Numbered from the stretch's first letter, positions 49,874-58,413 are shown. The stretch is 64,000 bases of DNA from Pinibacter aurantiacus (GCF_019130065.1 NZ_JAHSPG010000016.1:62001-126000); one strand, 5' to 3'. Numbers and translations: made by a program. The notes: generated by a model from the sequence alone, not told the origin.

Positions 49874-49927
49874 TTTTATTTTGGCCAGATGGAATTCGCC
49901 CCGCGCCATTCGGCAGGCGGGCCTCAT
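49874..49927 (-). promoter_or_regulatory. GC-rich leader element, copy 2, before the DUF4476 gene
   Basis: On the minus strand, ATGAGGCCCGCCTGCCGAAT and GGCGCGGGGCGAATTCC (49927-49891), then ATCTGGCCAAAATAAAA (49890-49874), 14 bases before the start codon. It matches copy 1 at 44247 but lacks the 27-base inserted hairpin. Confidence 0.6.
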
Positions 49928-50049
49928 TACATATTATCCAATGTTACAGCAAAACTACTTGAAAATGCAGTTTAGCTTGCCATTTACCATTTTTTTTAGA
50001 AAGAGAATGAATCGAAACTATATCTTTAAGCCCTATTTAATAAATCAGT

Positions 50050-52548
50050 ATGAAGAGAAAGCTTTTCCTATTTACTGCTTGCGGTCTTTTAATGCTTGCA
50101 CAGGCAAACGCGCAATCAGAAGCTACAGCTACAACCCAGCCCTTAATGTACCAGGCAACTGCCACTAAGATTAACGATCTTGTACATACAAAATTGGAAG
50201 TCGCATTTGACTATGATAAATCCTATATGTATGGTAAAGCATGGATCACGCTGCAACCACATTTTTATGAAACCGATACCCTGGCACTTGATGCCAAAGG
50301 CATGGACATAAAAAAAGTTGCCATTGTAAAAGGTGGTGCAACAACCCCGTTGAAATACGAGTACGATGGATGGGTGCTGAATATCAAACTTGACAAAAAA
50401 TACAAAGGCGGCGAAAAATACACAGTTTATATCGATTACACTGCAAAGCCTAACGATCTTAAAGTAAAAGGCAGTGCAGCCATTACAGATGCCAAAGGTT
50501 TATACTTCATCAATCCAAAAGGGGAAGAGAAAGATAAACCAACGCAAATCTGGACGCAGGGCGAAACCGAAGCAAACTCTGTTTGGTGCCCTACGATCGA
50601 CAAGCCAAATCAGAAAACAACAGATGAAATTTCAATGACCGTTCCGGCGAAATATGTTACGCTTTCAAACGGTTTATTGATCAGCCAGAAGAAAAACGCA
50701 GACGGCACAAGAACAGACTACTGGAAAATGGATCTGCCACATGCTCCTTACCTGATGTTTATGGGTGTGGGCGACTATGCCGTGGTAAAAGATAAATACG
50801 GCAATAAAGAAGTAAGCTACTACGTAGAAAAGGCGTACGAACCTGTAGCACGCAGAATTTTTGGTTATACACCGGAAATGATGGCCTTCTACAAACGCAT
50901 CACTGGCGTTGATTACGCATGGCAAAAATATTCTCAGATTATTGGCCGAGATTATGTAAGTGGCGCCATGGAAAACACGACCGCTACTTTGCACCAGGAA
51001 AGCGCGCAACAAGATGCACGTGAACTGGTTGATGGCAACGGCTGGGAAAGTACCATTGCTCACGAGTTGTTCCACCACTGGTTCGGCGACCTTGTTACAG
51101 CGGAAAGCTGGAGCAACCTGACAGTAAACGAATCTTTTGCAAACTATAGCGAAACCTTATGGGATGAATACAAACACGGTAAAGATGCCGGCGATGCGCA
51201 AAACTATTCTGACATGCGCGGTTACCTGCAAAGCAATAGTGAAAAGAAAGATCTTGTCCGTTTCTACTATGCAGACAAAGAAGACATGTTTGATGCAGTG
51301 AGTTATAACAAGGGCGGACGTATCCTGCACATGCTTCGCAACTATGTTGGAGACAGCGCTTTCTTCAAATCACTGAACAACTATCTTACTACAAATAAAT
51401 TCAAAGCCGCCGAAGCACAGAACCTTCGCTTGGCTTTTGAAGAAGTTACAGGTAAAGATCTGAACTGGTATTTCAATCAGTGGTATTACGGTGCGGGCCA
51501 TCCGAAATTAAACATCAGCTATGCATATGATGACGCTGCAAAACAAGTAACAGTATCTGTAAAACAAACACAGGACGGGGACAAAGTCTTCCGTTTGCCA
51601 TTTGCAATAGATGTCTACAATGGTTCTGCAAAAGTTCGCTACAATGTTGAAATGACTGAACGCGAGCAGCAATTTACTTTCCCATACGGAAAATCAAAAC
51701 CAGAGTTGGTAAACGTTGACGGAGATAAAATTTTGCTTTGTGAAAAAACGGACGATAAATCTTTAGCAAACTTCATACACCAGTACAAGTTCGCTGGCAA
51801 CTATCTCGACAGGAGAGAAGCAATTGACGCTTGCGCAAAAAATGCTGATAACACAGATGCCCAGGCATTGTTGAAATTAGCGGTAAATGACAGGTATTTT
51901 GGCTTGCGCAACTATGCCTTGTCAAAATTGAAAATGGATAATACAGCTATTAAAGATGGCTTTGAATCAACAATTGCAAACATTGCAAAAACTGATAAAA
52001 ACACAACTGTTCGTGCACAAGCGATCAGTTTGTTAGCAGCTTATAACAAACCTGAATATAAAACATTGTTCGAAAAATCTGTTACCGATTCTTCTTACAG
52101 TGTAGCAGGTCAAGCGTTAGAAGCATTAGGTAAAATAGATCCTGCTGCGGCTTTGGCAAAAGCTCAACAGTTGAAGGCCCAACCTGCTAAAGGCAAATTG
52201 ATGGAATCAATCAGTGGTGTGTTGATCGATGCTGGTTCAGAAGCTGATTTCGATTACGTAGCCGGTAACTTTGATAAAATGCCGTTGTCTCAGGCAAAAA
52301 TGGAAATGCTGCAACCTTTGGCTGACTACATCGCAAAAGTGAACAATACCGCATTAGTGAAAAAAGGCGTTGACATGATCGTGGAATTCCGCGAAAGTAT
52401 TCCGGCTGCCTATAAATCTCAGCTTAGTCCATACATCAACAACATGGTGTTAATGGGCATTGCTGGCAAAAAGAAAGCTCAATTGGCGGGAGCCAATGCT
52501 TCTGCTGCACAAGAGCAAATCGATTATATTAAATCGAAAGCGAAATAA
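50050..52548 (+). CDS. M1 family metallo-aminopeptidase
   Basis: The 832-residue protein has a signal peptide (RKLFLFTACGLLMLAQANAQ). An N-terminal beta domain precedes the catalytic domain, with the exopeptidase motif GAMENTTAT and the zinc motif HELFHHWFGDLVTAESWSNLTVNESFANY (HExxH-18-E). Both zinc His and Glu are present. The C-terminal third is helical and HEAT-like (TTVRAQAISLLAAYNKPEYKTLFEKSVTDSSYSVAGQALEALGKID). It probably removes N-terminal residues from peptides in the periplasm or outside. A terminator follows. The enzyme is of the type common in Bacteroidota, longer than leukotriene A4 hydrolase. Confidence 0.93.
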   Translation: MKRKLFLFTACGLLMLAQANAQSEATATTQPLMYQATATKINDLVHTKLEVAFDYDKSYMYGKAWITLQPHFYETDTLALDAKGMDIKKVAIVKGGATTPLKYEYDGWVLNIKLDKKYKGGEKYTVYIDYTAKPNDLKVKGSAAITDAKGLYFINPKGEEKDKPTQIWTQGETEANSVWCPTIDKPNQKTTDEISMTVPAKYVTLSNGLLISQKKNADGTRTDYWKMDLPHAPYLMFMGVGDYAVVKDKYGNKEVSYYVEKAYEPVARRIFGYTPEMMAFYKRITGVDYAWQKYSQIIGRDYVSGAMENTTATLHQESAQQDARELVDGNGWESTIAHELFHHWFGDLVTAESWSNLTVNESFANYSETLWDEYKHGKDAGDAQNYSDMRGYLQSNSEKKDLVRFYYADKEDMFDAVSYNKGGRILHMLRNYVGDSAFFKSLNNYLTTNKFKAAEAQNLRLAFEEVTGKDLNWYFNQWYYGAGHPKLNISYAYDDAAKQVTVSVKQTQDGDKVFRLPFAIDVYNGSAKVRYNVEMTEREQQFTFPYGKSKPELVNVDGDKILLCEKTDDKSLANFIHQYKFAGNYLDRREAIDACAKNADNTDAQALLKLAVNDRYFGLRNYALSKLKMDNTAIKDGFESTIANIAKTDKNTTVRAQAISLLAAYNKPEYKTLFEKSVTDSSYSVAGQALEALGKIDPAAALAKAQQLKAQPAKGKLMESISGVLIDAGSEADFDYVAGNFDKMPLSQAKMEMLQPLADYIAKVNNTALVKKGVDMIVEFRESIPAAYKSQLSPYINNMVLMGIAGKKKAQLAGANASAAQEQIDYIKSKAK

Positions 52549-52570
52549 ATATTTGATATCACAAATTGAA

Positions 52571-52601
52571 AGCTCCCGGAGAAATTCGGGAGCTTTTTTT
52601 T
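52571..52601 (+). terminator. Terminator of the aminopeptidase gene
   Basis: AGCTCCCG (52571-52578) pairs with CGGGAGCT (52587-52594), followed by eight T. Confidence 0.9.
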
Positions 52602-52610
52602 GCAGAGAAA

Positions 52611-52677
52611 GTTGATAGTTGTTAGCCTAAAACAGCGAATATTCAAAAATGAAGCCTAACAACTAACAACTATCAAC
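52611..52677. repeat. Word-hairpin element, GTTGATAGTTGTTAG type
   Basis: GTTGATAGTTGTTAGCC (52611-52627) is complementary to GCCTAACAACTAACAACTAT (from 52654). The right arm has one extra copy of the word. It ends 18 bases before a possible -7 box TAATTTTG (52695-52702) of the SDR gene. Confidence 0.7.
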
Positions 52678-52723
52678 GAACAACTTGTTTCTCTTAATTT
52701 TGCGGTTACAAAAACGAAATACC

Positions 52724-53440
52724 ATGGAATCGATCAAAGGTAAAATAGCTCTCATAACGGGCGCAGGAAAAGGAATTGGAAAAGCTATTGCTGTAGCATT
52801 AGCAAAGGAAGGCGTAAATGTGGGACTCGTTGCGCGAAGCGCTGCTGATCTTGAAAAACTGGCCACGGAAATAAAATCATTTGGAGTAAAAACAGCCATA
52901 GCAACTGCAGATGTTGCCGATATAAATGCGGTTAACAACGCAGTAGAAAGTATTGTGAAAGAGTTGGGCAATATTGACATTCTGATCAACAACGCCGGAG
53001 TTGGGGCATTCGGCGGATTCATGGATCTTCAACCAGAAGAGTGGGAGAGAATAATAAAAGTGAACCTGCTTGGTGTATATTATGTAACGCGTGCTGTACT
53101 GCCATCAATGATTGAAAGAAAAACCGGAGATATTATCAATATCGCATCAACAGCAGGTTTGCGCGGAGCAGCCGTTACAAGCGCCTACAGTGCTTCAAAA
53201 TTTGGTTTGATTGGTATGTCAGAATCACTGATGTACGAAGTAAGAAAACACAACATTCGCGTAACAACACTTACGCCAAGTACCGTTGCAACAGACATGG
53301 CCGTTAATTTGAAACTTACAGACGGCAATCCTGAAAAAGTAATGCAGCCGGAAGATATAGCCGAACTAATAATCGCCCAGCTAAAATTGAACAAACGCAT
53401 CTTCATTAAAGACGCCAGTATGTGGTCAACAAATCCATAG
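52724..53440 (+). CDS. Short-chain dehydrogenase/reductase (3-oxoacyl-ACP reductase-like)
   Basis: The 238-residue classical SDR enzyme has the cofactor motif [15 protein letters not shown], the acidic or basic selector region [14 protein letters not shown] (Arg suggests NADPH), NNAG in [14 protein letters not shown], catalytic Ser in [10 protein letters not shown], and the YxxxK motif as [10 protein letters not shown]. The tail ([31 protein letters not shown]) resembles FabG relatives. The catalytic tetrad is complete. The real FabG of fatty acid synthesis may be elsewhere; the substrate is uncertain. The start at 52724 begins the conserved domain. Confidence 0.88.
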   Translation: MESIKGKIALITGAGKGIGKAIAVALAKEGVNVGLVARSAADLEKLATEIKSFGVKTAIATADVADINAVNNAVESIVKELGNIDILINNAGVGAFGGFMDLQPEEWERIIKVNLLGVYYVTRAVLPSMIERKTGDIINIASTAGLRGAAVTSAYSASKFGLIGMSESLMYEVRKHNIRVTTLTPSTVATDMAVNLKLTDGNPEKVMQPEDIAELIIAQLKLNKRIFIKDASMWSTNP

Positions 53441-53441
53441 A

Positions 53442-53547
53442 GAATGAATAACTGAATGACTGAATAACTGAGTGGTCGATTGTTGTAGTGCAAATCGAAA
53501 ATAAACACTCAGTTATTCAGTCATTCAGTTATTCAGTTATTCAGTTA
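53442..53547. repeat. Word-hairpin element, CTGAATAACTGAATGA type
   Basis: Left arm 53442-53475 (GAATAACTGAATGACTGAAT) and right arm 53506-53547 (ACTCAGTTATTCAGTCATTC) are complementary over about 35 bases. Both arms contain C and G, an exception to the usual polarity. The right arm ends at the stop codon of the Dabb gene. Confidence 0.8.
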
Positions 53548-53859
53548 TTAAATCGCGTCATACACCACCACCTTCTGCCACAACTGCGAGTAGTCTTCCA
53601 CAAATTTTAAATGAATAGGATCGACCTGGTAACTATCCTGATCTGCGGCATTGTCAAAAATGATCATCCAGGAAAGGGAATAAGTATTATCGATCACGCC
53701 GCGGTTGGTTGCCGCTGGTTTGCCAATATGAAAAGATTTTATGGTCGAAATTTCTGTAAGAGATCGTAAGCCTTTTTCCAATTGAGCCAAATCGTTTTGA
53801 TCGGTCGGATTTTTCAGCCAAAAAAATACGTGATGAATAAATACTTGTTTTAATTCCAT
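53548..53859 (-). CDS. Dabb family (stress-responsive A/B barrel) protein
   Basis: The 103-residue protein has the dimeric ferredoxin-like pattern of Dabb proteins: VFIHHVFFWLKNPTDQNDLAQLEKGLRSLTEI, then SFHIGKPAATNRGVIDNTYSLSWMIIFDNAADQDSYQVDPIHLKFVEDYSQLW. Length and the HHVFFWL start are characteristic. Such proteins occur in stress responses and as cyclases or oxygenase-like enzymes; the role here is unknown. The gene lies just downstream of a lipoprotein gene on the same strand. Confidence 0.88.
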   Translation of the reverse strand: MELKQVFIHHVFFWLKNPTDQNDLAQLEKGLRSLTEISTIKSFHIGKPAATNRGVIDNTYSLSWMIIFDNAADQDSYQVDPIHLKFVEDYSQLWQKVVVYDAI

Positions 53860-53876
53860 AATTATCGATTTAGAAA

Positions 53877-54206
53877 CTATTGTTTTTCTATACTATAAAT
53901 TTTGACAACAGGAATTCCATCTCCCACCATCATGCCTGTCTTGTATTTTTCTCCTGTATATTCAAAAGTAACTTTTACTAATTGTCTTGCCGTAGGTGTT
54001 TGTGTAAATGTTTCCGGCAAATTATTCGGATGAACTGCACTGCTGTCTTGCAGTTTTATATACCAACCCACTCCATCGGCAGCAGGCTCGCCTCCATAAA
54101 TGACGGTAGCTGCAGTAGTAACTTTTTTGTTGTCGGCATTGTCTTTTTTGCAAGCAGCAAGGATCAATACAAAACATGGAATGATTAGTAACAGTGTCTT
54201 TTTCAT
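53877..54206 (-). CDS. Small lipoprotein, 109 aa
   Basis: The protein has a lipoprotein signal (MKKTLLLIIPCFVLILAAC, lipobox LAAC, then KKDNADNKK) and a mature domain of about 90 residues with strands (TAATVIYGGEPAADGVGWYIKLQDSS; VKVTFEYTGEKYKTGMMVGDGIPVVKIYSIEK). I do not recognise the family. The start at 54206 begins the signal peptide. The open frame continues upstream to 54371, but that stretch is antisense to the Gly-rich end of the TPM gene and is not coding in this frame. Confidence 0.75.
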   Translation of the reverse strand: MKKTLLLIIPCFVLILAACKKDNADNKKVTTAATVIYGGEPAADGVGWYIKLQDSSAVHPNNLPETFTQTPTARQLVKVTFEYTGEKYKTGMMVGDGIPVVKIYSIEKQ

Positions 54207-54252
54207 TTTCGGGTGTTTAGCTGCTGACATTAAAACTATACACTTCGTTGCA

Positions 54253-55047
54253 TTACCAGCTACCACTGGCGCCGCCGCCGCCGCCACTACCACCCCCGAA
54301 GCCACCAAAACCTCCCCCGCCGCCGCCGGACCAACCGCCTCCGCCTCCTCCACCGCCGAAGCCACCACCACCTGTTGGAAACCAAATAGGTGGACCCCAA
54401 CCGCGATAACCCCGTCTGCTCATCATGCCACCGCCACCGCCGCCACCACCTCTGCTGGAGAAAATGACAATAATTACGATGACGATTACAATGATTGAGA
54501 TAATGCTACTGCCGCGGCCACGTCCCTGGTGTTCGCCCCTTTGATCATAACCTTCAGGAGCTTTGTATTCGCCCGCCGCCGCCTTGAAAATTGCATCGGT
54601 AGCCTCATCAAATCCACGATAATAATTTCCCGCCCTGAAATTTGGAACTATTTCAGTCTCTATAATTCTTTTTGCAATCGCATCCGGAACAGCACCTTCA
54701 AGGCCATAGCCAACCTCAATTCTTAACTTGTGGTCCTCCATCGACGCAAGCAAAATAATACCGTTGTTTGTCTTTTTATTGCCCACTCCCCAGTCTCTCA
54801 AAATTTTTAAAGCAACGTCCTGAGGATCATAGTCCCCAATAGATTTTAGCGTTATGACCACAAGCTGATTGGACGTGCTGTCGTCATATGCCACCAACTT
54901 GCTTTCAAGAGCTGCCTTTTGATCCGGTGTAAGAACATTCGCAAAATCATTAACCAGGCGAGGTGGAGATGGTCTCGCAGGAATATTTTGCGCAAAGCAA
55001 AATGTGCCCGTAAAAAAAAACAATAAATAAAAAAGTAAATTTTTCAT
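54253..55047 (-). CDS. TPM domain protein with Gly-rich C terminus
   Basis: The 264-residue protein has a signal peptide (NLLFYLLFFFTGTFCFAQ). A TPM domain covers residues about 30-160 (RLVNDFANVLTPDQKAALESKLVAYDDSTSNQLVVITLKSIGDYDPQDVALKILRDWGVG; GIILLASMEDHKLRIEVGYGLEGAVPDAIAKRIIET). A TM helix at about 185-200 and a C-terminal Gly-rich tail with Trp and Phe residues follow. This is the YgcG layout. TPM proteins are linked to photosystem repair in plants and to membrane processes in bacteria, often beside LemA as here. The tail probably forms a flexible surface. Confidence 0.9.
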   Translation of the reverse strand: MKNLLFYLLFFFTGTFCFAQNIPARPSPPRLVNDFANVLTPDQKAALESKLVAYDDSTSNQLVVITLKSIGDYDPQDVALKILRDWGVGNKKTNNGIILLASMEDHKLRIEVGYGLEGAVPDAIAKRIIETEIVPNFRAGNYYRGFDEATDAIFKAAAGEYKAPEGYDQRGEHQGRGRGSSIISIIVIVIVIIVIFSSRGGGGGGGGMMSRRGYRGWGPPIWFPTGGGGFGGGGGGGGWSGGGGGGFGGFGGGSGGGGGASGSW

Positions 55048-55088
55048 GCGTAAAATTCAAAGCAGGTCTTTCGACCTGCTTATGATAA

Positions 55089-55547
55089 TTATTTCCCGAA
55101 AATTATATCGTCGGGCAATTCATTTTTATCCGTTTCATTATCGTATGGGAAATGATAATGCAAGGCTTCCCCTACATCATTGATTGCTTTGCAGAGACCC
55201 GTGGCATAATGTTCCTGTTTAAAATGCTCCAACATATGCGCAACTTCTTTTTCCCAAAACGCATCGCCCGTTTTTTGGTGTATGCCATGATCGCCAAATA
55301 TTGCGACTTGCCTGTCCTTCACAGCCAGGTAGATAAGAACGGCATTGTGATTGTCGGTTCTTTCCATTTTCAGCACATCAAAAATTTCTGAAGCCCTGTC
55401 AATAGCTGACACATACCTGCATTTACTTTCAATGTACACACGGATTTCCCCACTCGTTCTTCTTTCTGCCTGTTTTATTGCAGCAATAATATCAGCTGAC
55501 TCGTGGCTATCAAGAAAGGTTCTTTTGGAAGAAGAAAAAAATGGCAT
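55089..55547 (-). CDS. TPM domain protein, short form
   Basis: The 152-residue protein has no signal peptide and starts MPFFSSSKRTFLDSHESADI. The TPM domain contains AAIKQAERRTSGEIRVYIESKCRYVSAIDRASEIFDVLKMERTDNHNAVLIYLAVKDRQVAIFGDHGIHQKTGDAFWEKEV and the helix HMLEHFKQEHYATGLCKAINDVGEAL. It appears cytoplasmic, unlike its neighbour. It lies between the LemA gene (20-base gap) and the exported TPM gene (42-base gap), all on one strand, so an operon lemA-TPM-TPM is likely. Confidence 0.9.
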   Translation of the reverse strand: MPFFSSSKRTFLDSHESADIIAAIKQAERRTSGEIRVYIESKCRYVSAIDRASEIFDVLKMERTDNHNAVLIYLAVKDRQVAIFGDHGIHQKTGDAFWEKEVAHMLEHFKQEHYATGLCKAINDVGEALHYHFPYDNETDKNELPDDIIFGK

Positions 55548-55566
55548 CAGAAATAAAATTTAATAA

Positions 55567-56169
55567 TTAAAATTTCACCTCTGGAGCCTTGTCAGATCCA
55601 GGTTGTGCTTCAAAATATCCCTTCGATTTAAAACCGAACCATCCGGCATAGAAATTATTCGGGAACGTGCGTATAGAAGAATTGTATTCCTGTACAGCAT
55701 CATTAAAATCTTTGCGGGCAACAGTTATCCTGTTTTCAGTCCCTTCCAGTTGAGCCTGAAGGTCAAGGAAGTTTTGATTTGCCTTTAAAGTAGGGTATGC
55801 CTCAACACTCACCAGCAAGCGGCTAAGTGCACCGGAAAGCTCACCCTGAGCTTGTTGGAATTGTGCAATTTTTTCAGGAGAAAGATCATTTGCATTTATC
55901 TGAACAGAAGTTGCCTTTGCTCTTGCTTCAATAACTTTTGTAAGCGTTTCCTGCTCAAAATTTGCGGCACCCTTAACGGTGTTTACAAGATTTGGAACAA
56001 GATCAGAACGGCGTTGATATTGGTTTTGAACATTGCCCCATTTTCCCTTCACATTTTCATCCTGCGCAACAGCCTTACGCTGAAAATTAACGGCCCCGCA
56101 TCCGCCGCATCCAACAAGAAGAACAATAAGTCCAATGATAACAACAAGAATAAGTTTATTAGTGCTCAT
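55567..56169 (-). CDS. lemA: LemA family protein
   Basis: The 200-residue protein has one N-terminal TM helix (LILVVIIGLIVLLVGCGGCG) with a cysteine cluster that could serve as a lipid or zinc site. A four-helix bundle of the LemA type follows: GNVQNQYQRRSDLVPNLVNTVKGAANFEQETLTKVIEARAKA, GALSRLLVSVEAYPTLKANQNFLDLQAQLEGTENRITVARKDFNDAVQEYN and the end FPNNFYAGWFGFKSKGYFE. LemA proteins are membrane-anchored with unknown function and commonly sit next to TPM genes. It is first of the three-gene unit. Confidence 0.93.
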   Translation of the reverse strand: MSTNKLILVVIIGLIVLLVGCGGCGAVNFQRKAVAQDENVKGKWGNVQNQYQRRSDLVPNLVNTVKGAANFEQETLTKVIEARAKATSVQINANDLSPEKIAQFQQAQGELSGALSRLLVSVEAYPTLKANQNFLDLQAQLEGTENRITVARKDFNDAVQEYNSSIRTFPNNFYAGWFGFKSKGYFEAQPGSDKAPEVKF

Positions 56170-56231
56170 GGTTGTTTAAAGTTTATGATTAAAGATACAA
56201 TCAAAGATGGTTATTTGTTTAAAATGATATT

Positions 56232-56277
56232 GGCGCAGACATGCAGGTCGGCCTCCGCAGCGTTGCGTGTCTGCGCC
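56232..56277. repeat. Palindromic element, GGCGCAGA family, short form
   Basis: GGCGCAGACATGCA (56232-56245) pairs with TGCGTGTCTGCGCC (56264-56277) with one mismatch. The arms share GGCGCAGA-T/C-ATGC with the larger element at 14237-14349. It lies between lemA and ribE. Confidence 0.7.
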
Positions 56278-56282
56278 GGCGT

Positions 56283-56879
56283 TTAAACCTTACGGCCTAG
56301 TTCTAACGATCTCGCAATATATTTTCCCACAACATCAAATTCCAGATTCACAATATCACCCGTTCGCATATTTCTTACGTTCGTATGATTAAACGTGTAT
56401 GGAATAATCGCAACGGAGAAAGCATCTTCTGTTACATTAAAAATGGTAAGACTGATTCCGTTCATGGAAATTGATCCTTTCTCGATCATTAGATGGGCAA
56501 AAGCTTTTGGATAAGAAAAAGTGAGTTGCCAGCTGCCATCCATTTCCTTTATTTCCTGTAAAATGCCAGTAGTATCTACATGCCCCTGAACAAAGTGACC
56601 ATCCAGTCGGCCGTTCATTTGCAAACATCTTTCTATGTTAACTATAGTTCCGGCTTCCCATTTCCCAAGATTCGATTTTTCCAGTGTTTCTAAAATGGCA
56701 GTTACACGGTGGCGATCTTCCGCAATTGCCTCGACAGTAAGACAAACACCATCGTGCGAAACACTTTGATCCACTTTAAATTGATCAGAAATGGCGCTTT
56801 GCAACCAGAAACTTTTGTTGGTACCTGAAGTAATAACTTCCAGTACCTTTGCTGATGATTCTATGATTCCTGTAAACAT
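56283..56879 (-). CDS. ribE: Riboflavin synthase, alpha chain
   Basis: The 198-residue trimeric enzyme turns two molecules of dimethyl-ribityllumazine into riboflavin and a pyrimidinedione. The two repeated lumazine-binding domains are seen: MFTGIIESSAKVLEV at residue 1 with VDQSVSHDGVCLTVEAI, and the second repeat GHFVQGHVDTTGILQEI with IEKGSISMNGISLTIFNV. The GVCLTV and GISLTI repeats are typical. Length is normal. No riboswitch was noticed upstream; only a tandem GGAATTA word run lies there. Confidence 0.96.
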   Translation of the reverse strand: MFTGIIESSAKVLEVITSGTNKSFWLQSAISDQFKVDQSVSHDGVCLTVEAIAEDRHRVTAILETLEKSNLGKWEAGTIVNIERCLQMNGRLDGHFVQGHVDTTGILQEIKEMDGSWQLTFSYPKAFAHLMIEKGSISMNGISLTIFNVTEDAFSVAIIPYTFNHTNVRNMRTGDIVNLEFDVVGKYIARSLELGRKV

Positions 56880-56884
56880 GGTTG

Positions 56885-56922
56885 CAAATTAGGAATTAGG
56901 AATTAGGAATTAGGAATTAGGG
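56885..56922. repeat. Tandem word run GGAATTA, single arm
   Basis: About five copies of the 7-base word GGAATTA directly upstream of the ribE start. No opposite arm is seen nearby, so this looks like half of a word-hairpin element. Confidence 0.8.
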
Positions 56923-57035
56923 CTTCGTTTTATTTATTAGTGGTTAATAATCAGGATGTAAATGAAGTTTAGTGCCAAAAATGAAATTTCAAATCTCAAA
57001 TTTCGATTTCTCTTGTTTTTTTATTTGAAACTATT

Positions 57036-57068
57036 TACCTTTGCACTCCAAAATCGCCTAAAGGAGGT
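57036..57068 (+). promoter_or_regulatory. rpsU promoter -7 box and strong Shine-Dalgarno sequence
   Basis: TACCTTTG (57036-57043) is the -7 box, with TTG 20 bases upstream. AAAGGAGGT (57060-57068) is complementary to the 3' end of 16S rRNA, with the GGAGG core 12 bases before the ATG. Such a sequence is rare in Bacteroidota genes. Confidence 0.85.
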
Positions 57069-57079
57069 ATATATAAAAT

Positions 57080-57274
57080 ATGTTAATCATAGACTCAAAA
57101 GATTGCGAAAACATCGACAAAGCGCTTAAAAAGTACAAGAAGAAGTTCGAGAAAGCAAAAACTTTGCTTCAGTTGAGAGAGCGTCAAACTTTTACTAAGC
57201 CTTCTGTAAAACGCCGTACACAAGTACTAAAGGCAATTTACAAGCAACAAGTAGCAACAGGTAAATTCGATTAA
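57080..57274 (+). CDS. rpsU: 30S ribosomal protein bS21
   Basis: The 64-residue ribosomal protein is short, basic and of normal size: MLIIDSKDCENIDKALKKYKKKFEKAKTLLQLRERQTFTKPSVKRRTQVLKAIYKQQ. In Bacteroidia bS21 helps cover the anti-Shine-Dalgarno end of 16S rRNA, which explains why most genes lack Shine-Dalgarno sequences, and rpsU itself often keeps one, allowing feedback control. The sequence here fits: a strong Shine-Dalgarno precedes this gene. The xerC-like gene follows after 63 bases. Confidence 0.96.
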   Translation: MLIIDSKDCENIDKALKKYKKKFEKAKTLLQLRERQTFTKPSVKRRTQVLKAIYKQQVATGKFD

Positions 57275-57337
57275 GTTATTTAAGCTTTTTCATAGTGGGA
57301 TAGCTGCAAAGTATTAGCTTTGTGGCTATCTTAGTTT

Positions 57338-58237
57338 ATGGAAACAGCACCGTCCATTCTTTCTCCATTCCTTGATTATCTGCAGTTTGAGAAACGCTAT
57401 TCTCAACACACCGTCCGCTCTTATCAGGACGACCTCACGCAATTTTTCAACTATTTAAACAGTAATTTCGGCCAAACAACTGTAGTAGAGATCAATTCTT
57501 CCATGGTAAGAACCTGGATGGCATCGTTGAAAGATGCAAAGCTTACTTCCAAGACGATTAATCGGAAAGCATCTTCACTAAAATCATTCTTTAAATACCA
57601 GCTAAAACTCGGCAATATTGAGTCAACCCCAATGACCAATGTTTCAGCTCCTAAAATTGGTAAAAGACTGCCCTCGTTCGTTATGGAAGACGACATGAAC
57701 GTATTGTTAAAGGAAATCGCTTTTCCGGATGACTGGGATGGCAAAACGACTCAATTGCTAATTGAAGTTTTTTACGCCACGGGTATTCGTTTAAGCGAGT
57801 TGGTAAACCTGAAAGAACAGAGCGTGAACCGTAGCTCAACCTCAATCAAGGTTTTGGGAAAGGGAAACAAAGAACGGATCATTCCGGTCAACAAACAGTT
57901 GATAGAGAATCTTGTAGAGTATCAAAAGGAAAAGAGAAAGCTCTTCGAAGCGTTTGACAGCGAATATCTTTTTGCGACCCCCAAAGGCAAAAAACTTTAC
58001 TCCAAATACGTATATCTCAGAGTGAAATCATACCTCTCGCAGGTAACCACTCTGCAGAAGAAAAGCCCCCATATTTTGCGGCACACTTTCGCCACACACC
58101 TCACTAATCACGGCGCCGATCTCAATGCAATAAAGGAGCTCCTGGGGCACAGTAGTTTGGCATCCACTCAGGTTTACACCCATAATTCCATCGAAAAATT
58201 GAAGGAAGCATACAAAAAGGCACACCCCAAGGCGTGA
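57338..58237 (+). CDS. xerC: Tyrosine recombinase XerC/XerD
   Basis: The 299-residue protein has the SAM-like N-terminal domain (FLDYLQFEKRYSQHTVRSYQDDLTQFF) and a C-terminal catalytic domain. The active-site residues are visible: Arg in ATGIRLSELVNL, Lys in VLGKGNKERIIPV, His-x-x-Arg in PHILRHTFATHL, His in LLGHSSLASTQVYTH and the Tyr nucleophile in QVYTHN. It resolves chromosome dimers at dif together with a partner. The position between rpsU and hpf is usual for this phylum, so it is the housekeeping enzyme and not a mobile-element integrase. XerC and XerD are hard to tell apart by eye. Confidence 0.9.
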   Translation: METAPSILSPFLDYLQFEKRYSQHTVRSYQDDLTQFFNYLNSNFGQTTVVEINSSMVRTWMASLKDAKLTSKTINRKASSLKSFFKYQLKLGNIESTPMTNVSAPKIGKRLPSFVMEDDMNVLLKEIAFPDDWDGKTTQLLIEVFYATGIRLSELVNLKEQSVNRSSTSIKVLGKGNKERIIPVNKQLIENLVEYQKEKRKLFEAFDSEYLFATPKGKKLYSKYVYLRVKSYLSQVTTLQKKSPHILRHTFATHLTNHGADLNAIKELLGHSSLASTQVYTHNSIEKLKEAYKKAHPKA

Positions 58238-58413
58238 AAATTAGACGTTGTTAAAAAGTTGGCAAACCTGAGAAAAATCAGAAGTCTTTATTTGGAAAGG
58301 ATAGGAGGTTGGTTTATCTTCATAGTCCCTCTAACATTATTATTTTATTAAATAATGAGTGTGAAAATGTTAGTTCTTTAATTTATTGTTTCACGTTTAA
58401 AATTGCGATTGTT

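Noticed and set aside
54207-54371. Longer start for the small lipoprotein gene
   Set aside because: The extension is antisense to the Gly-rich end of the TPM gene and gives Ala/Val low complexity; the signal peptide starts at 54206.
56880-57079. FMN riboswitch before ribE
   Set aside because: The region upstream of ribE is a GGAATTA run and AT-rich sequence without the conserved riboswitch blocks.
57338-58237. Tyrosine recombinase as a sign of an integrative element
   Set aside because: It sits in the conserved rpsU-xerC-hpf order, no attachment-site repeats flank it, and its sequence reads as housekeeping Xer.
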